A DNA stretch of 64,000 nt. Source: Ceratotherium simum simum (Eukaryota > Chordata > Mammalia > Perissodactyla > Rhinocerotidae). Shown piece by piece: positions 54,290 to 64,000 of this stretch. The stretch is taken from NCBI RefSeq assembly GCF_000283155.1, contig NW_004454156.1, forward strand, positions 32,323,830 to 32,387,829, in the 5' to 3' direction. The notes beneath the pieces were generated by a model. The model had not been told where the DNA came from. It searched no databases and saw only the letters and a list, made by a program, of their open reading frames with translations. Every line of letters starts with the position of its first letter. Positions within the stretch are counted from its first letter, which is position 1. The position numbers and the translations under genes are program-made.

Positions 54290-54622
54290 AAACCGATGGT
54301 CAACCACCTGCCCCCACCCGCTCTTCCCCCAGCTTCCTCCCCCACGCACCCACGTGCTCACATCAAAACCTGGGAGTCCTACTGATTCTTCCCTTCGCTC
54401 ACCTTCACAGCCCAAACATCACCTGGAGGCTCTACCTCCAAAACCTATCTCCAGACCGCCACTTCAGCCTCATCTCCACTGCCACCATCTAGTTCAGGTC
54501 ACCTCACGGCTCACCAGATGACTACATTAGCCACCGAGCTGGAGGCCTGGCCTAAACTCTTATCCCCCTTAGATCATTTTCTACACAGACAGCAGACTGA
54601 TTGTTCTGAAACGTAAACCTGG
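54290..54622 (+). repeat. L2 LINE internal fragment
   Basis: 'acctgggagtcctactgattcttccc', 'cctccaaaacctatctccagaccgcc', 'ctcatctccactgccaccatctagttcagg' and 'acacagacagcagactgattg' follow the L2 3' UTR-proximal region. Confidence 0.75.
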
Positions 54623-54624
54623 TG

Positions 54625-54660
54625 TGGTTGGCTGAATAATGGTCCCCAAAGACATCCATG
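54625..54660 (+). mobile_element. MaLR (MLT1) LTR 5' stub
   Basis: 'gtggttggctgaataatggtccccaaagacatcc' matches the first 35 bases of the LTR family seen at 18438 and 62338. It stops abruptly, so it is a truncated remnant. Confidence 0.55.
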
Positions 54661-55005
54661 CTACTTTATATTTATTGGGCAACAACTATGTGCCAAAAGA
54701 GATTCTTTACACTATATTTTATTTGCAATTACAGATCTGAAGTTTATCGATAAAGGACCTCATCAAAAATATAAGTAATAAAACAAGGAGCTGCGATTAC
54801 TGAGAGCCCAATACATGTCAGCTGCCTACAAAATCATCACACTTGGACCTCTGAATAAATCTATAGGGAAGGTACTGTTGTTCCCATTTATATATGGGAA
54901 GACTGAGGCTTAGAAAAGGTAAGAGATGTGCCCGGGGTCACTCGGCTGCTATGTGGCACAGGTAGGTTTCAAACCCTGAGCTTTCAACTACAAAGCCAGT
55001 GTCCC
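54661..55005 (-). repeat. MIR SINEs
   Basis: 54665-54735 ('atttattgggcaacaactatgtgcc') is a fragment. 54790-55005 is a longer copy ('cccatttatatatgggaagactgaggcttagaaaaggtaag', 'cggggtcactcggctgctatgtggcac', 'ggtttcaaaccctgagc'). Confidence 0.75.
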
Positions 55006-55039
55006 GTGCACTTGGACCTACTGTCCTCACTCTTAGCAG

Positions 55040-55400
55040 GTGAACACTCCTCTCGGATGGCACACACGTCATCTTGCAATGTCCCTCTAGCCCAGGCTGG
55101 TTCACTCCTCTGTGTCTTCCCACAGGACAAAATGCTCTCTCCTGGGGCCCCTGGACACTCTTCCTGCCCTTTCAAGACTCAGCTCCAGGACCACCTTCCC
55201 CAGGAAGCCCTTTGTGACCTCTGGCCCACACAGGGCCCACTGTGGCCTTACAGCACCAGCAGCTCATTGTGAGGCTCACTGTGACTTCCGTATGTCTATG
55301 TCATCCCCACCCCCAGGAAAATACCGTCTTCATCTCTGTTCCCTAGGGATGGGTACAGTGCTCAGCACAGAGGATGAACGACAAACATGCTGTTGATTAT
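55040..55400 (+). repeat. Probable L2 LINE 3' fragment
   Basis: 'cctttcaagactcagctccaggaccaccttccccaggaagccctttgtgacc' and 'ctctgttccctagggatgggtacagtgctcagcac' resemble L2 but are diverged. Confidence 0.5.
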
Positions 55401-55429
55401 AATGAAAGGAAGCAAGAGGCCGTGTGTGT

Positions 55430-56018
55430 ATATGGTGGTGAAGAGCATGGACTCTCAGCAGACAAGCCGGGACTGCACTCACTGGCTCTGCGACCTAGGG
55501 CAAGTTTCTTAACACCCTGTGCTTGACCTAGAGAAGGAGGACGATGATAGGACCTACCTGAGATGTGTTGTGAAAAGAAAATGCAAGTGCTTAGAACAGA
55601 AGGGCAGTCCCCCCTTATCCGCGCCTTCAGTTATCCGCGGTCTGAAAATAACGCTGTCACAACACCTACATCATTCACCTCACTTCATCTCATCATGTAG
55701 GTGTCGTATCAGCTCACATCATCACAAGAAGGGTGAGTACAGTACAGTAAGATATTGAGAGAGAGAGACCACATTCACATAACTTATTACAGTATAGTGT
55801 TATAATTGTTTTACTTTATTATTAATCATTGTTAATCTCTTACTGTGCCTAATTGATAAGTTAAACTTTATCCTAAGTATGTATGTGTAGGAAGAAACAT
55901 AGTCTCTATAGGGTTCTGTACCATTCAGGGTTTCAGGCATCTACTGGGGGTCTTAGAACATATCCTCACAGATAAGGGGGACTACAGTACACACAGCAAA
56001 TGCTTGCTGGTGTTAACT
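55430..56018 (+). repeat. MIR SINE split by a Tigger element
   Basis: 55430-55604 ('aagagcatggactctcagcagac', 'tgcgacctagggcaagtttcttaac', 'gcaagtgcttagaacag') and 55988-56018 ('acacacagcaaatgcttgctgg') form one MIR around the insertion. Confidence 0.75.
55605..55987 (+). mobile_element. Tigger-type (pogo) DNA transposon, internally deleted
   Basis: Terminal inverted repeats 'cagtccccccttatccgcg' (55605) and 'gataagggggactacag' (ending 55987). The interior matches the Tigger 3' end: 'gagaccacattcacataacttattacagtatagtgttataattg', 'aatctcttactgtgcctaattgataag', 'ggaagaaacatagtctctatagggttctgtacc', 'ggtttcaggcatctactgggggtc'. The transposase gene is deleted. Confidence 0.88.
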
Positions 56019-56995
56019 TTCCTTATCCCTTAGCAAGGGCGGATGTAAGGAATTACCTCAAAGCCTGAAGGAGCCCAGCAATTTCACCTGGGAACTGAGC
56101 AAGTGAAGAAGCGGAGAAAATATGCAATTTGAGGGTCTCTTTCTGATTACTACCTGTCATGGAAGCATCTGGAAAGCAATACAGAGACTGTATTGTTTGG
56201 CGCAGAGATGTTTGGCACAGAGGGGTGGACCAAAGGGAAAAGCAGACTCCTCTCTGTTCATCAGAGAGCCATCACAGAGAGAGGACTCTCTATTAACAGA
56301 GACTGGTGAGAACGAAATACAAATATTTTATAAATATTCGCTCTCAGAGATCTTTACTTATCCACCCCTGCATGCCAGTCACCTCGGAGCGTTTATCCGA
56401 AACACGAAATTAAGCCATAGGTGAGATGCTTTTCCCTCTCCACACCTGTCTCACTCACGGCTGCCTCAGAACGGGCTCCTGCGTGCGCCCGGCCTCTCTG
56501 GCCACGGAGGAGTGCCTACGTTCACTTCCGGATGCTGACTTGAAGAGTTCTGGAATCCAAACTGCCCCAGATCTCTCTGGAGTGAGCCAGGCACAGCATT
56601 CTGGGAAGTGTAAGTCACAGGTATGACTTCTGGGAGGGGAAGGCAAGGGGCCAGTTATGCCTACTGCTCAGAACAGGTGGACCCTCATCTGCCACTGAAA
56701 GCTGGATCCAACCACCAACAGGGCAGAGGTAACTGGAGATAAGCCCAGGAGGCCAGCAAGGAAAACCCATGCCTGAAAAGCAAGAAAGGCTAACATAACA
56801 GAGCCCACTTAGTCTGGAGAAGGAGTTTTGATCTAGAACGATTTCTTAGTATATGTGAAGGGTTATTCATATACAGGAAATGATCAAATTTTCCCAATCT
56901 CCACGGAGAACGAAGCAGGAGGAAGGGAACTTACAGAGAAAAGAGAAAGATCTAGAATCATGTCGATTTAAGAGATGAATGGAACCTTGGAGAGA
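56019..56995. other. Repeat-poor stretch with promoter-type motifs
   Basis: No recognised repeat. Within 56450-56640 there are an ETS-type site (ACTTCCGG, 56524-56531) and a 19-base near-match to the ZNF143/Staf motif (56596-56614), with modest CpG enrichment upstream. No exon or transcript can be assigned. Confidence 0.45.
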
Positions 56996-56999
56996 TATT

Positions 57000-57212
57000 G
57001 GTGAACACGACGGCCTGGGTCAAATCTTAGCTCTACCCCTTACAAGCTCTGGAACCCTGAGGAGATCGTTGCAACTTCCTGTGTCTCAGTTTCCTCATCT
57101 CTAAAATGGGCCTATTAGTACCTACTTTATAGGGCTGTTCTCAGGAACAAATGAGTTAAGTCAATGATTTAATGCTCCATAAATAGTAGCTAATGTTTTT
57201 ATTTCAGGCACT
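57000..57212 (+). repeat. MIR SINE, nearly full length
   Basis: 'acggcctgggtcaaatcttagctctaccccttacaagctctgg', 'gtgtctcagtttcctcatctctaaaatggg', 'gggctgttctcaggaacaaatgagttaag' and 'ctccataaatagtagc' are MIR from B box to 3' end. Confidence 0.88.
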
Positions 57213-57334
57213 TCAACACTTACTGAGCATCAACTCTATTGGAGTATTGTGCCAAAGACTCAGTAAGGATTCAAGGACGACTACAGAAAGGCGAGACCTC
57301 ACCATCTGAAAGGTTTAGAAATCAAAGCAAATAC

Positions 57335-57635
57335 TAAAAATAATAACCACCATTTATCCAGCACTCACTATGTGCCAGGCACATTTTAAGCAATGTACAC
57401 CATTACTTCAGACTACACAACTCGGAAAAGGAGGCAAGTTATGTGAGATGCAATTCAACATAGAAATGATTAACAGAAACACAAACAATAGATCGGCTGA
57501 GGATAATAATAGTGCCCTTGGGAACTTGGTGTGAGGACTGAGGTTTAAATGTCAAAGGAGATAGAGTATAAAGCAAGCTGCTATGTGAGACAAACAGCAG
57601 GCACTCAATCAGTGCTGTCCTCACCACCCCATCAT
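57335..57635. repeat. Two MIR fragments in opposite orientation
   Basis: 57335-57440 is reverse MIR ('catttatccagcactcactatgtgccaggcac'). 57490-57635 is forward MIR ('aataatagtgcccttggg', 'tgtgaggactgaggtttaaatg', 'aacagcaggcactcaatcagtgc'). Confidence 0.65.
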
Positions 57636-57714
57636 TAGTAAATCGAAGTCCTGGAGACCCAGAGTGGAGGGGATCTGAGATCAGCCACACAAAGGCTTCA
57701 CTTTATCCAGGTCA

Positions 57715-57895
57715 GACATCCCAAATTTGCCAGAAGATAAGGACCACCTGGGGCACATACACTACAGACACCTGGGCGCCTCCCCTGCAGAATCCCACTG
57801 AGCAGATCTGGGCCAAGGCCCTGGAACTGCCTTTTTCCCCAGTGCTCCAGGGCGGGCTGGGAGCCTCTATGTTAAACTACCCCAGCTGACCCTTA
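57715..57895 (+). mobile_element. Possible hAT-type DNA transposon remnant
   Basis: 'aaggaccacctggggcacatac', 'ctgggcgcctcccctgcagaatccc' and 'gagcagatctgggccaaggccctgg' resemble MER5/Charlie wording, but the termini are not clear. Confidence 0.35.
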
Positions 57896-58069
57896 TCATC
57901 TGGCAGCTCTGGAACCAGGGAGCTGGGTGAACGCCTTACAGCAGGAGGGAAAATGATTCTCTCAGGTTCCTCTGAGGTTAGCAGCTAAAGGCAAGTCCAG
58001 GCTATCAGGAATAAGCTCCCCCAGGAGGGCAGGCAGATGATGGAGGAGAAGTCAGAGCACGGGATTCCA

Positions 58070-58548
58070 AGACCCACTCCCAGGTCCTGTGTGGTGGGCC
58101 CCTGCCCACCTTCCCTGACTCCATCCACCATGCTCCCTCTCCCGATTTCTCCAGCTACCCCGATTTCTCTTGACTGCTCTACAAAGGCACCAAGCACTCT
58201 CCACTGGCTGCTATTCCCTCCGCCTGAAATGCTTTTCCTCCCCATCTCTGCTTGGCTCTCCTTAAACGTCACCGATCAGAGAGAAAGCCAGACCACCCCA
58301 TTAAAAGACCCCTTTCCCCCTCCCCATTCCTCCCTAAGCCTCTCTCCCAGCCACTTGCACGACCATCTCACCAGGCTTTATTTTTCTTTGTAGCATTTAC
58401 CACCACTCAGCAGAGGACGAATGTGTCTGTTAATCATCTCTCTCCCTCCACCAGAAACTGAGCTCCACAAGAAGAGGGGACATGCTCGTGATTCAAAGAT
58501 CTATCCCGGTGTCCTGGAACAGTGCCTGGCTGTTTGTTGAATGAAGGA
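58070..58548 (+). repeat. L2 LINE 3' end
   Basis: 'ggctgctattccctccgcctgaaatgcttttcc', 'tctgcttggctctccttaaacgtcacc', 'tgtagcatttaccacc', 'aaactgagctccacaagaagaggggac', 'gtgtcctggaacagtgcctgg' and the terminal 'tgttgaatgaag' are consecutive L2 blocks. Confidence 0.85.
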
Positions 58549-58665
58549 ACGACCTTGGACGATCCAGCTAATGGCTCTGAGGCTCAGTCACCTCACTTCT
58601 GAAATAGGATACTCTCCCTCCTATTTTGGGGTTGTGGGAGGATGAGTTACATGTATAGAGAAAGC
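58549..58665 (+). repeat. MIR SINE fragment
   Basis: 'ggctctgaggctcagtcacctcacttctgaaatagg' and 'ggttgtgggaggatgagttacatg' are the MIR 3' half. Confidence 0.7.
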
Positions 58666-58955
58666 TCATGCTCTCCAGCACCATGCTGTCTACTCATCAG
58701 CTACCTACTGGTGCAATGGAGAGGCTTCCTGCCTGGGACGGCACTGCAAGCTTCAACGCTCAGCCCCAGCCGTGTGCCGTCAAGAGAATTCATGGACTGG
58801 TAGGAGATGGGGCATGGAGTGCCCTCTGCTGCAGCAAAAATGACAAATACCCATCACCCAAAGGTCCCACCCTAGAAAGAGAAGGAATCTTGCATCCTCA
58901 GGGTTCTTCCTAACAGTGCAATCTTAAACATTCAACACGTAGCACATAAAACACG
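58666..58955. other. Unassigned stretch, no gene seen
   Basis: Nothing recognised. Confidence 0.4.
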
Positions 58956-58959
58956 GCTG

Positions 58960-59165
58960 AACACAAAATGACTCTGTAAATCTACTCTATGCTAGGCACA
59001 ATGGACTCTTCTCCACCAGCACAAAAACTCTGTTAAATAGGGAGCAGCACCCACTTATTGGAGAAGGCAATTTGGGCTCAGAGAGGTTAAGTTACTCAGC
59101 TGAGGACATACAGCATTTAAGGGGACGTTTGGGAATTAGAACTAAGCACACAACTCAACCTAAGC
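58960..59165 (-). repeat. MIR SINE
   Basis: 'ttggagaaggcaatttgggctcagagaggttaagttactcagctgagg' and 'ttgggaattagaactaagc' are reverse MIR. Confidence 0.7.
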
Positions 59166-59620
59166 ACACAAATCTTCTGTTACAGAAGTGATTCAATTTT
59201 GCGTCAGAGGACGGTCCTTTCCTCTTTGCTACTCTTTAAAGTTCTCACAACAGGTCATCTATGTGAAATAATTAAATTTTCTCCAAATACGTCCACTGGG
59301 TCCACAGTTAGCTGCAGCTGCATTTATGGCCAGTGCTGCAAATGTCTGGAAACATAGATGGATAGAAATGACAATGTGACATTCACCTTTTGTCCTTACT
59401 AAAAATGATAATGAAGAAGTTCAAGTGAAACAATGACGCAGCAGTGACACGGACCACCCGGGTGGTGGTTCCATGACACCCGCGGCTGAGGCTGCGAGCT
59501 TAGTTTGGCCACGGGTCTCTAGGCCTCAGTTTCCCCGGTGGGCCTCATTCAGACCAGGTGGGTGATCTTTCGCATCCCTCCCAGATGACCTTCCAACATT
59601 CTAGGAATACGAGGAGAGGC
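59166..59620. other. Repeat-poor stretch with palindromic motifs
   Basis: 59434-59466 combines TGACGCAGCAGTGAC with a perfect 14-bp palindrome (59453-59466). 59515-59540 has a tiny MIR-like piece. No exon is recognised. Confidence 0.45.
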
Positions 59621-59621
59621 A

Positions 59622-59765
59622 CATGGACATTTATTGAATGACCGCCATTCTCTAACAGGTACTTTATCCAGCCTCACGACAAGGCTACGAGCTACGTATT
59701 ATGTTCCCCTTTTCATGGAGAAGAAACTCACCTGCAGGGATGTTCAGTAACTCATCTATTGTCCC
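59622..59765 (-). repeat. MIR SINE fragment
   Basis: 'gacatttattgaatgaccgcc', 'gtactttatccagcctcacgacaaggc' and 'ttttcatggagaagaaactc' are reverse MIR. Confidence 0.65.
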
Positions 59766-60155
59766 TCTGTAATTTAAATAGTGTCACCTGTCATTTAGGG
59801 ACATGTTCACCCTACCATCAGCCCCTGCTCTAGATAGTCCTTGTGTCATTTTCAAAGGTTTTATGTGCTTAGGCTGTAAGCCTGCCTAGACGATTCCCCA
59901 CGTCCATCTCTGCTCTTCATTGTATGCGTCTAGGCAGAAACAAAATGCAAACTGCGTTACGGGACTAATCGAATTTTCTGCTTATGTTGGCTTATAATAA
60001 TCCTGCTAGCCACAGAACATGGTTTGCCTTCTCGTCCAAGACGGCCCCTTCTCCCTTGTCTCAGGGTTTGTCCTGTCCTTATCGGAAACTTGAGCATACT
60101 GACTTTGCAATGTCATCTACCAACTGTTTCTATATCTGCAAGTTGTAGGGAGACA
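59766..60155. other. Unassigned stretch, no gene seen
   Basis: No repeat or exon recognised. Confidence 0.45.
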
Positions 60156-60157
60156 GC

Positions 60158-60347
60158 AGCCTGCAGGGAAGGCCTGGGTTTGAATGCCGGCTCCCTAACT
60201 TACCGGTTGGATAACCTTGGCCAAGGAGCTCGATATCCTTGAGCCTCAGTTTCCTCATCTATAAAATGGGACAAATGTGAAGCTGTTTGGAGAATAAATG
60301 AGATGATGTAAATAAAATCCCTAGCCCAGCACACGGCAGAGAATTAG
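60158..60347 (+). repeat. MIR SINE
   Basis: 'aggcctgggtttgaatgccggctccctaacttaccggttggataaccttggcc', 'gagcctcagtttcctcatctataaaatggg' and 'gaataaatgagatgatgtaaataaaatccctagcccagcacac' are clear MIR. Confidence 0.9.
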
Positions 60348-61398
60348 CCAAAAAGTCCAAACTCAACGTCTAACTGAAGCAGACAGGGTCAACGAGTGAC
60401 ATAGCAAATACTAGAAGCTCTTTCTTCTCAATTCTGCTCTACTAATAGGTCAACAACAGTGCATAGGATGACACAGGGATCAACCAGGAAGGATGGGGCT
60501 GTGACAAACTGGAGCAGACATGCATTGTGCAAAGGGACAGCTCCTTCTCAGCTCCAGCTGATGGCTGCTAGGACGAAATGAGGGTCCAGTTTACTAGATC
60601 TTTCCATTTTGTTAAGGAAAGCCAGAAATCTGGCTGATTTTTATGTGCAATGATTTTTATGTGCAATCTCCCAATTTTTAATAGTTAATGAACTAAAAAA
60701 TGGTAAAAAGCAGGGGGTGGGCCAAACTCAACACAACTGCAGGCCAGATGCAGCCAATTTCTGTTTAATAAGCGATGGATGGAAGCTACTGCTATCGCTG
60801 CCATTTTGGCTATAGGTTAAATAGAACATATTTCATTTTTCCATATCTCCTTTGATACAATAATAAAAGTTTTCGTTCTTTTCCAGGTACAAGGGTTTTA
60901 CGAAGATGCATGTCTGTTGACTAATGCAGATGGGAACACTTATCCAATGTAACCTGGTGTCCATATCAAGAAATAATATCACTTTAATATTAGTTGGAGC
61001 TATGTCCTTGCCAGAGTTCTGGTAGGAAGACTGGTCTTATTTCATATTGATGAAAATCCTCTTTCAGAACTAGGGTTTCATGAGCAAATCTCAGATCTTG
61101 AAGTCAGAGCTGTGATCAGACCCTCGCGGGGGGAATGTGTGTCCAAAGGGTGAGGTGTATCAGGAAAGAAAAAAGGAATGTGGTTTAACAGAAATGTTCA
61201 ACATCCATCCCAGAAGAAAAGTTCATGCTTAAAAAGCATTTGAATTTTAAAGTTAAAGAGTGACATAGATTCATAAATCCCAAAGGTTAAGAAAATTCCT
61301 CTCATCTGAAAAGAATGCAAAACCCACAAAATCGCTTCAAATGCAGGTACTTATTTAACTACCAAGATCTGCATCGCTTTTTTAAAAAATTAACACAG
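60348..61398. other. Unassigned stretch, no gene seen
   Basis: About 1 kb of AT-rich DNA. A splice-acceptor-like 'tttcgttcttttccag' at about 60871-60886 is followed by 20 open codons before a stop. I do not treat it as an exon. 60690-60775 contains phrases reminiscent of MER/Charlie 'ctgcaggccagatgcagcc' elements. Confidence 0.45.
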
Positions 61399-61399
61399 A

Positions 61400-61910
61400 A
61401 AAGTGGCCAAATCATAAATGAAAAATTGGATGAATCGTCAGAAAGTGAACACACCTGTATAATCATCACACAGATAAAAAAGTAAATTAAATAATTACCA
61501 GCTCCCCAAAGTCTTCCTTTTGCCTTGCCCAGTCTCTACCCCTAGATTAATTTCTGCCTGCTTTTGAACTTTATATAATTGGACTCATACAGTATGTATT
61601 CTCTTGTGTCTATCTTCTTTTGTTGAACACTGTCTGTGAGGATATTCATTTTCATTGCTTTGTAGTACTTCATTATATAAATATGCCACTCTTTATGTGT
61701 TTATTTTACTGCGGGGGGACACTTCAGAGGCTTCTTATTTGGCACTACTGCAAATAATGCTGGTGTGAACATTCTTATAAGCATCTTTGGGGTAAATGTA
61801 CGCACATTTCTCTTTGGTATATGGCTAGGGTCTGGGATAGAACTGATGGTCATGGGGTATGCTCAGGTTTAGGAGATAACACCAAAGAGTATTCCCAAAT
61901 AGTTATACAA
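61400..61910 (-). mobile_element. L1 LINE fragment, antisense
   Basis: 'ataatcatcacacagataaaaaag', 'aattaccagctccccaaagtc', 'ttggactcatacagtatgtattctc', 'actgcaaataatgctggtgtgaacattc' and 'tctttggtatatggctaggg' are the antisense L1M phrase series. Confidence 0.82.
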
Positions 61911-62337
61911 ATGGCTATCTTTTATTTAAAATTAGTAGACCTACTCAACCAACAACAGGTCTCCCTGAAAGAAATCCCCCCTCCTTTTGTTAAATTGGTA
62001 TCTGAAATAAAAAATAAGTGAAATTGCGTTAAGACCAGGACCTTCAAAGAGCAGAAGTTAGGAGCCTTTCTTTTCAGAAAACCTTAACCTATCATTTGGT
62101 TACTGATTAAACACCCATTATAAACAAAGCATTATGGTCTCACATTGTTTGAAGAGACCAACACATCCGAACAATGCCTTTTTCATGAGCATTAAGTCCT
62201 GCTGGATATTTATATATCAAATTAAAATTACAGAACCCACAACTCCTACAGCAGGATAAGAAAGCAGATGGTACAACAGTCCTCTGCTTTGTCTCTAAAG
62301 AACAATAACAAGATGGAGGGGGTGTGGGAGAAGGGGA
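61911..62337. other. Unassigned stretch, no gene seen
   Basis: AT-rich. Nothing recognised. Confidence 0.45.
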
Positions 62338-62865
62338 CTAGGGTGAGGGGTATAGAGGACCAAATAATGACCCCCCAAAGACGTCCACATCCTAATCCAC
62401 AGCCTGTGAATACGTTACCTTCCATGGCAAAAGGGGCTTTGCAGGGTGTGATTAACTTAAGGATTCTGAGATGGGATGATTATCCTGGCTTATCCAGGTG
62501 GGCCCAATGTAACCACAAGGGTCCTTATAAGAGGAAGGCAGGAAGGTCACAGTCAGAAGAGATGTGACGATAAAGCAAAGGTCAGAGTCAGAGAGAGTGA
62601 TTTGAAGATGCTACCCTTCTATCTTTGGAGCTGGAGGAAGGCGCCATGAGCCAAGGAAAGCAGGAGGCCTTAAGCTGTAGAAGGCCAGGAAATGGATTCT
62701 CCCCTGGGGCCTCCAGAAGGAACCAGCCCTGCCAACATCTTGGCTTTAGCCCAATGAGACTGATTTTAGATTTCTGACCTCTAGAACTGTAAGATAATAA
62801 ATTTGTGGGTTTTTAAGCCACTCAATTTGTGGTCATTTGTTATAGCAGGAAACTCATACAAAGTG
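62338..62865 (+). mobile_element. ERVL-MaLR (MLT1-type) solo LTR
   Basis: 'aataatgaccccccaaagacgtccacatcctaatcc', 'gttaccttccatggcaaaaggggctttgcaggg', 'gtgggcccaatgtaaccacaagggtccttataag', 'gattctcccctggggcctccagaaggaacc' and the poly(A) region 'aagataataaatttgtgggtttttaagcc' are in family order. Same family as 18438-18931. Confidence 0.9.
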
Positions 62866-64000
62866 GCTGCTGGGATTAATAGAAACCAAATTTCCTGACG
62901 CCTGGTCCCAGGCTCTTGACACGAGCTCTTTCAGGAGATGCAGCCAACTGATACATCAGGGTCATTTTCTCCACCCCAGCAGGACCACTGATACTATTTT
63001 AAGGTCGAAAGCTGGATATAAGTAGAGATCACCTTAGCAACCATCTCACAACCAAATACAATTGTGATAGACTTCAACTATCCTCTCCGATTTCAAGACC
63101 TTCAAGAGAGGCTTTTTGGCCCAAGGTAAGAAACATACAGCCCCACTGTGCCCTGTGGCTTGGGCACCATTCATAGCCACTCACTCTCACATTCTCATCC
63201 TTTGCAGGCTTTTTCTTAAGCTTGGCACCAACGGCTATTAAGCATTGGCAAGCACGGCCCTTCGTTTTGGATCTATTAACAATAAAAATCAATAAAACTT
63301 TTACATTATGCTTTCCATTTCATTTTGCATTCAGCATCCTGTGTTCTCATACCCCATAATATCCTTATTAAGTGATACATTTGGGCCATTGGCAGGAAGG
63401 CAAAATGGCTTGGCGGCCATCAAAGCTGCGACACAGGCTAGCCTTGGGGGATACTGAAACCTTCAGCAAATTATTCACTAGCACCTTGCACAATCTAAAT
63501 TCACAAACCTTCCAGCACGGTCATTGCGCGGAGAGATGCGGGAGCGGATGCGAGGCTGGGGAAGCAGTCACGTTAGGACAAGCTCTACTTGGACAAAAGA
63601 CCCCCTCATCTCCCCTATTCCACTGGTCATGTGCTCCATGATCCCCCATCAAGATAAAGCAAAGAAAAAAACTTATAACTCCCTGGTTCTCACTGCAACT
63701 CTTCAAAATAGCTAAATGTCAGGACTCCATTTCTTTCTATTGAAATTTATTTATCGTGACGACTCTCAAATCATTCATTTCAGGGGGAGTTTGTGTTGAT
63801 AAGAATGGTGTGAACAGTAAACTGAGGCTTTGGGAATGACAAAATGTGGGTGCAGGCTGAAATCCGTTCAGAAATTAATAACCTGTGCCTGTTCATGACC
63901 CTAGTTTTAAATGTTCAGGGTTTGGCATCCTCTGAAGACATTTGCTTCTAAATAAAACCTGCACCCTCACTGGCCTGCCGCCCTGACAGTGGGAGCTGGC
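62866..64000. other. Unassigned stretch to the window end, no gene seen
   Basis: No repeat family, exon or RNA gene is recognised. A 72-codon minus frame at 63074-63292 with a Lys-rich segment, and overlapping frames at 63372-63715, do not match any protein I know. Confidence 0.45.

Noticed and set aside
60871..60950. Splice-acceptor-like sequence followed by a short open stretch
   Set aside because: Pyrimidine tract plus AG occurs often by chance. There is no matching donor and no protein similarity.
63074..63292. Lys-rich 72-codon minus-strand frame considered as a processed pseudogene
   Set aside because: I could not match it to any parent protein, and there is no A-tail or TSD to support retroposition.
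1..64000. Search by eye for U6, 5S, 7SK or Y RNA genes or pseudogenes
   Set aside because: No characteristic internal sequence of any of these was seen on either strand.

Overview
The window looks like mammalian nuclear DNA from an odd-toed ungulate (Perissodactyla). Horse or another equid is most likely, but rhinoceros or tapir is not excluded. The main evidence is eight copies of the tRNA-derived ERE SINE, a family characteristic of perissodactyls. Each copy is flanked by a target-site duplication (TSD) that can be read directly. The rest of the repeat content is what a placental mammal would carry: MIR, L2, L1, MaLR/ERV LTRs, MER5A and MER20 hAT elements and a Tigger-type fragment.

I find no protein-coding gene, no exon I can defend and no structural RNA gene. 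Open frames are short, overlap each other on both strands, and mostly run through repeats. The window is therefore intergenic DNA or the inside of a very large intron.

Layout: 1-9 kb holds old MIR, L2 and MER5 debris with three ERE SINEs (2950-3268 minus, 5160-5479 plus, 6746-6942 plus). 9-14.5 kb has a Tigger-like fragment, an L1 3' end on the plus strand, a longer L1 piece on the minus strand, and an ERV-type LTR at 13.4-14.15 kb. 14.5-24.5 kb is L2, MIR and MER5 with two ERE copies and two MaLR LTRs, each inserted in an older repeat. 27.5-28.1 kb is a 20-bp purine-rich tandem repeat interrupted by a 319-base assembly gap. 30-45 kb holds L2 remnants, (TCCA)n arrays, a second palindromic MITE copy, an ERE, MER20, a second copy of the 13.4-kb LTR family in opposite orientation, and another nested MaLR LTR. 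46.1-47.9 kb is one antisense L1 split by a solo LTR. 48-53 kb has two more ERE copies and a 39-bp minisatellite grown inside an L2. 53-64 kb is MIR and L2 with a Tigger inside a MIR, a final L1 fragment and a MaLR LTR.

No operon, system or pathway is present, and I see no evidence for an undescribed biological system. What merits a second look is structural: clean nested insertions with TSDs, tail-module differences among the ERE copies including one with no A-tail, the two tandem repeats, and a few repeat-free stretches with clustered motifs that could be regulatory (about 10.4, 15.1, 49.3-51.1, 56.5 and 59.4 kb). The regulatory ideas are inference from motifs only. Repeat family names come from recalled consensus sequences, not from a database search, and edges of old repeats are approximate.
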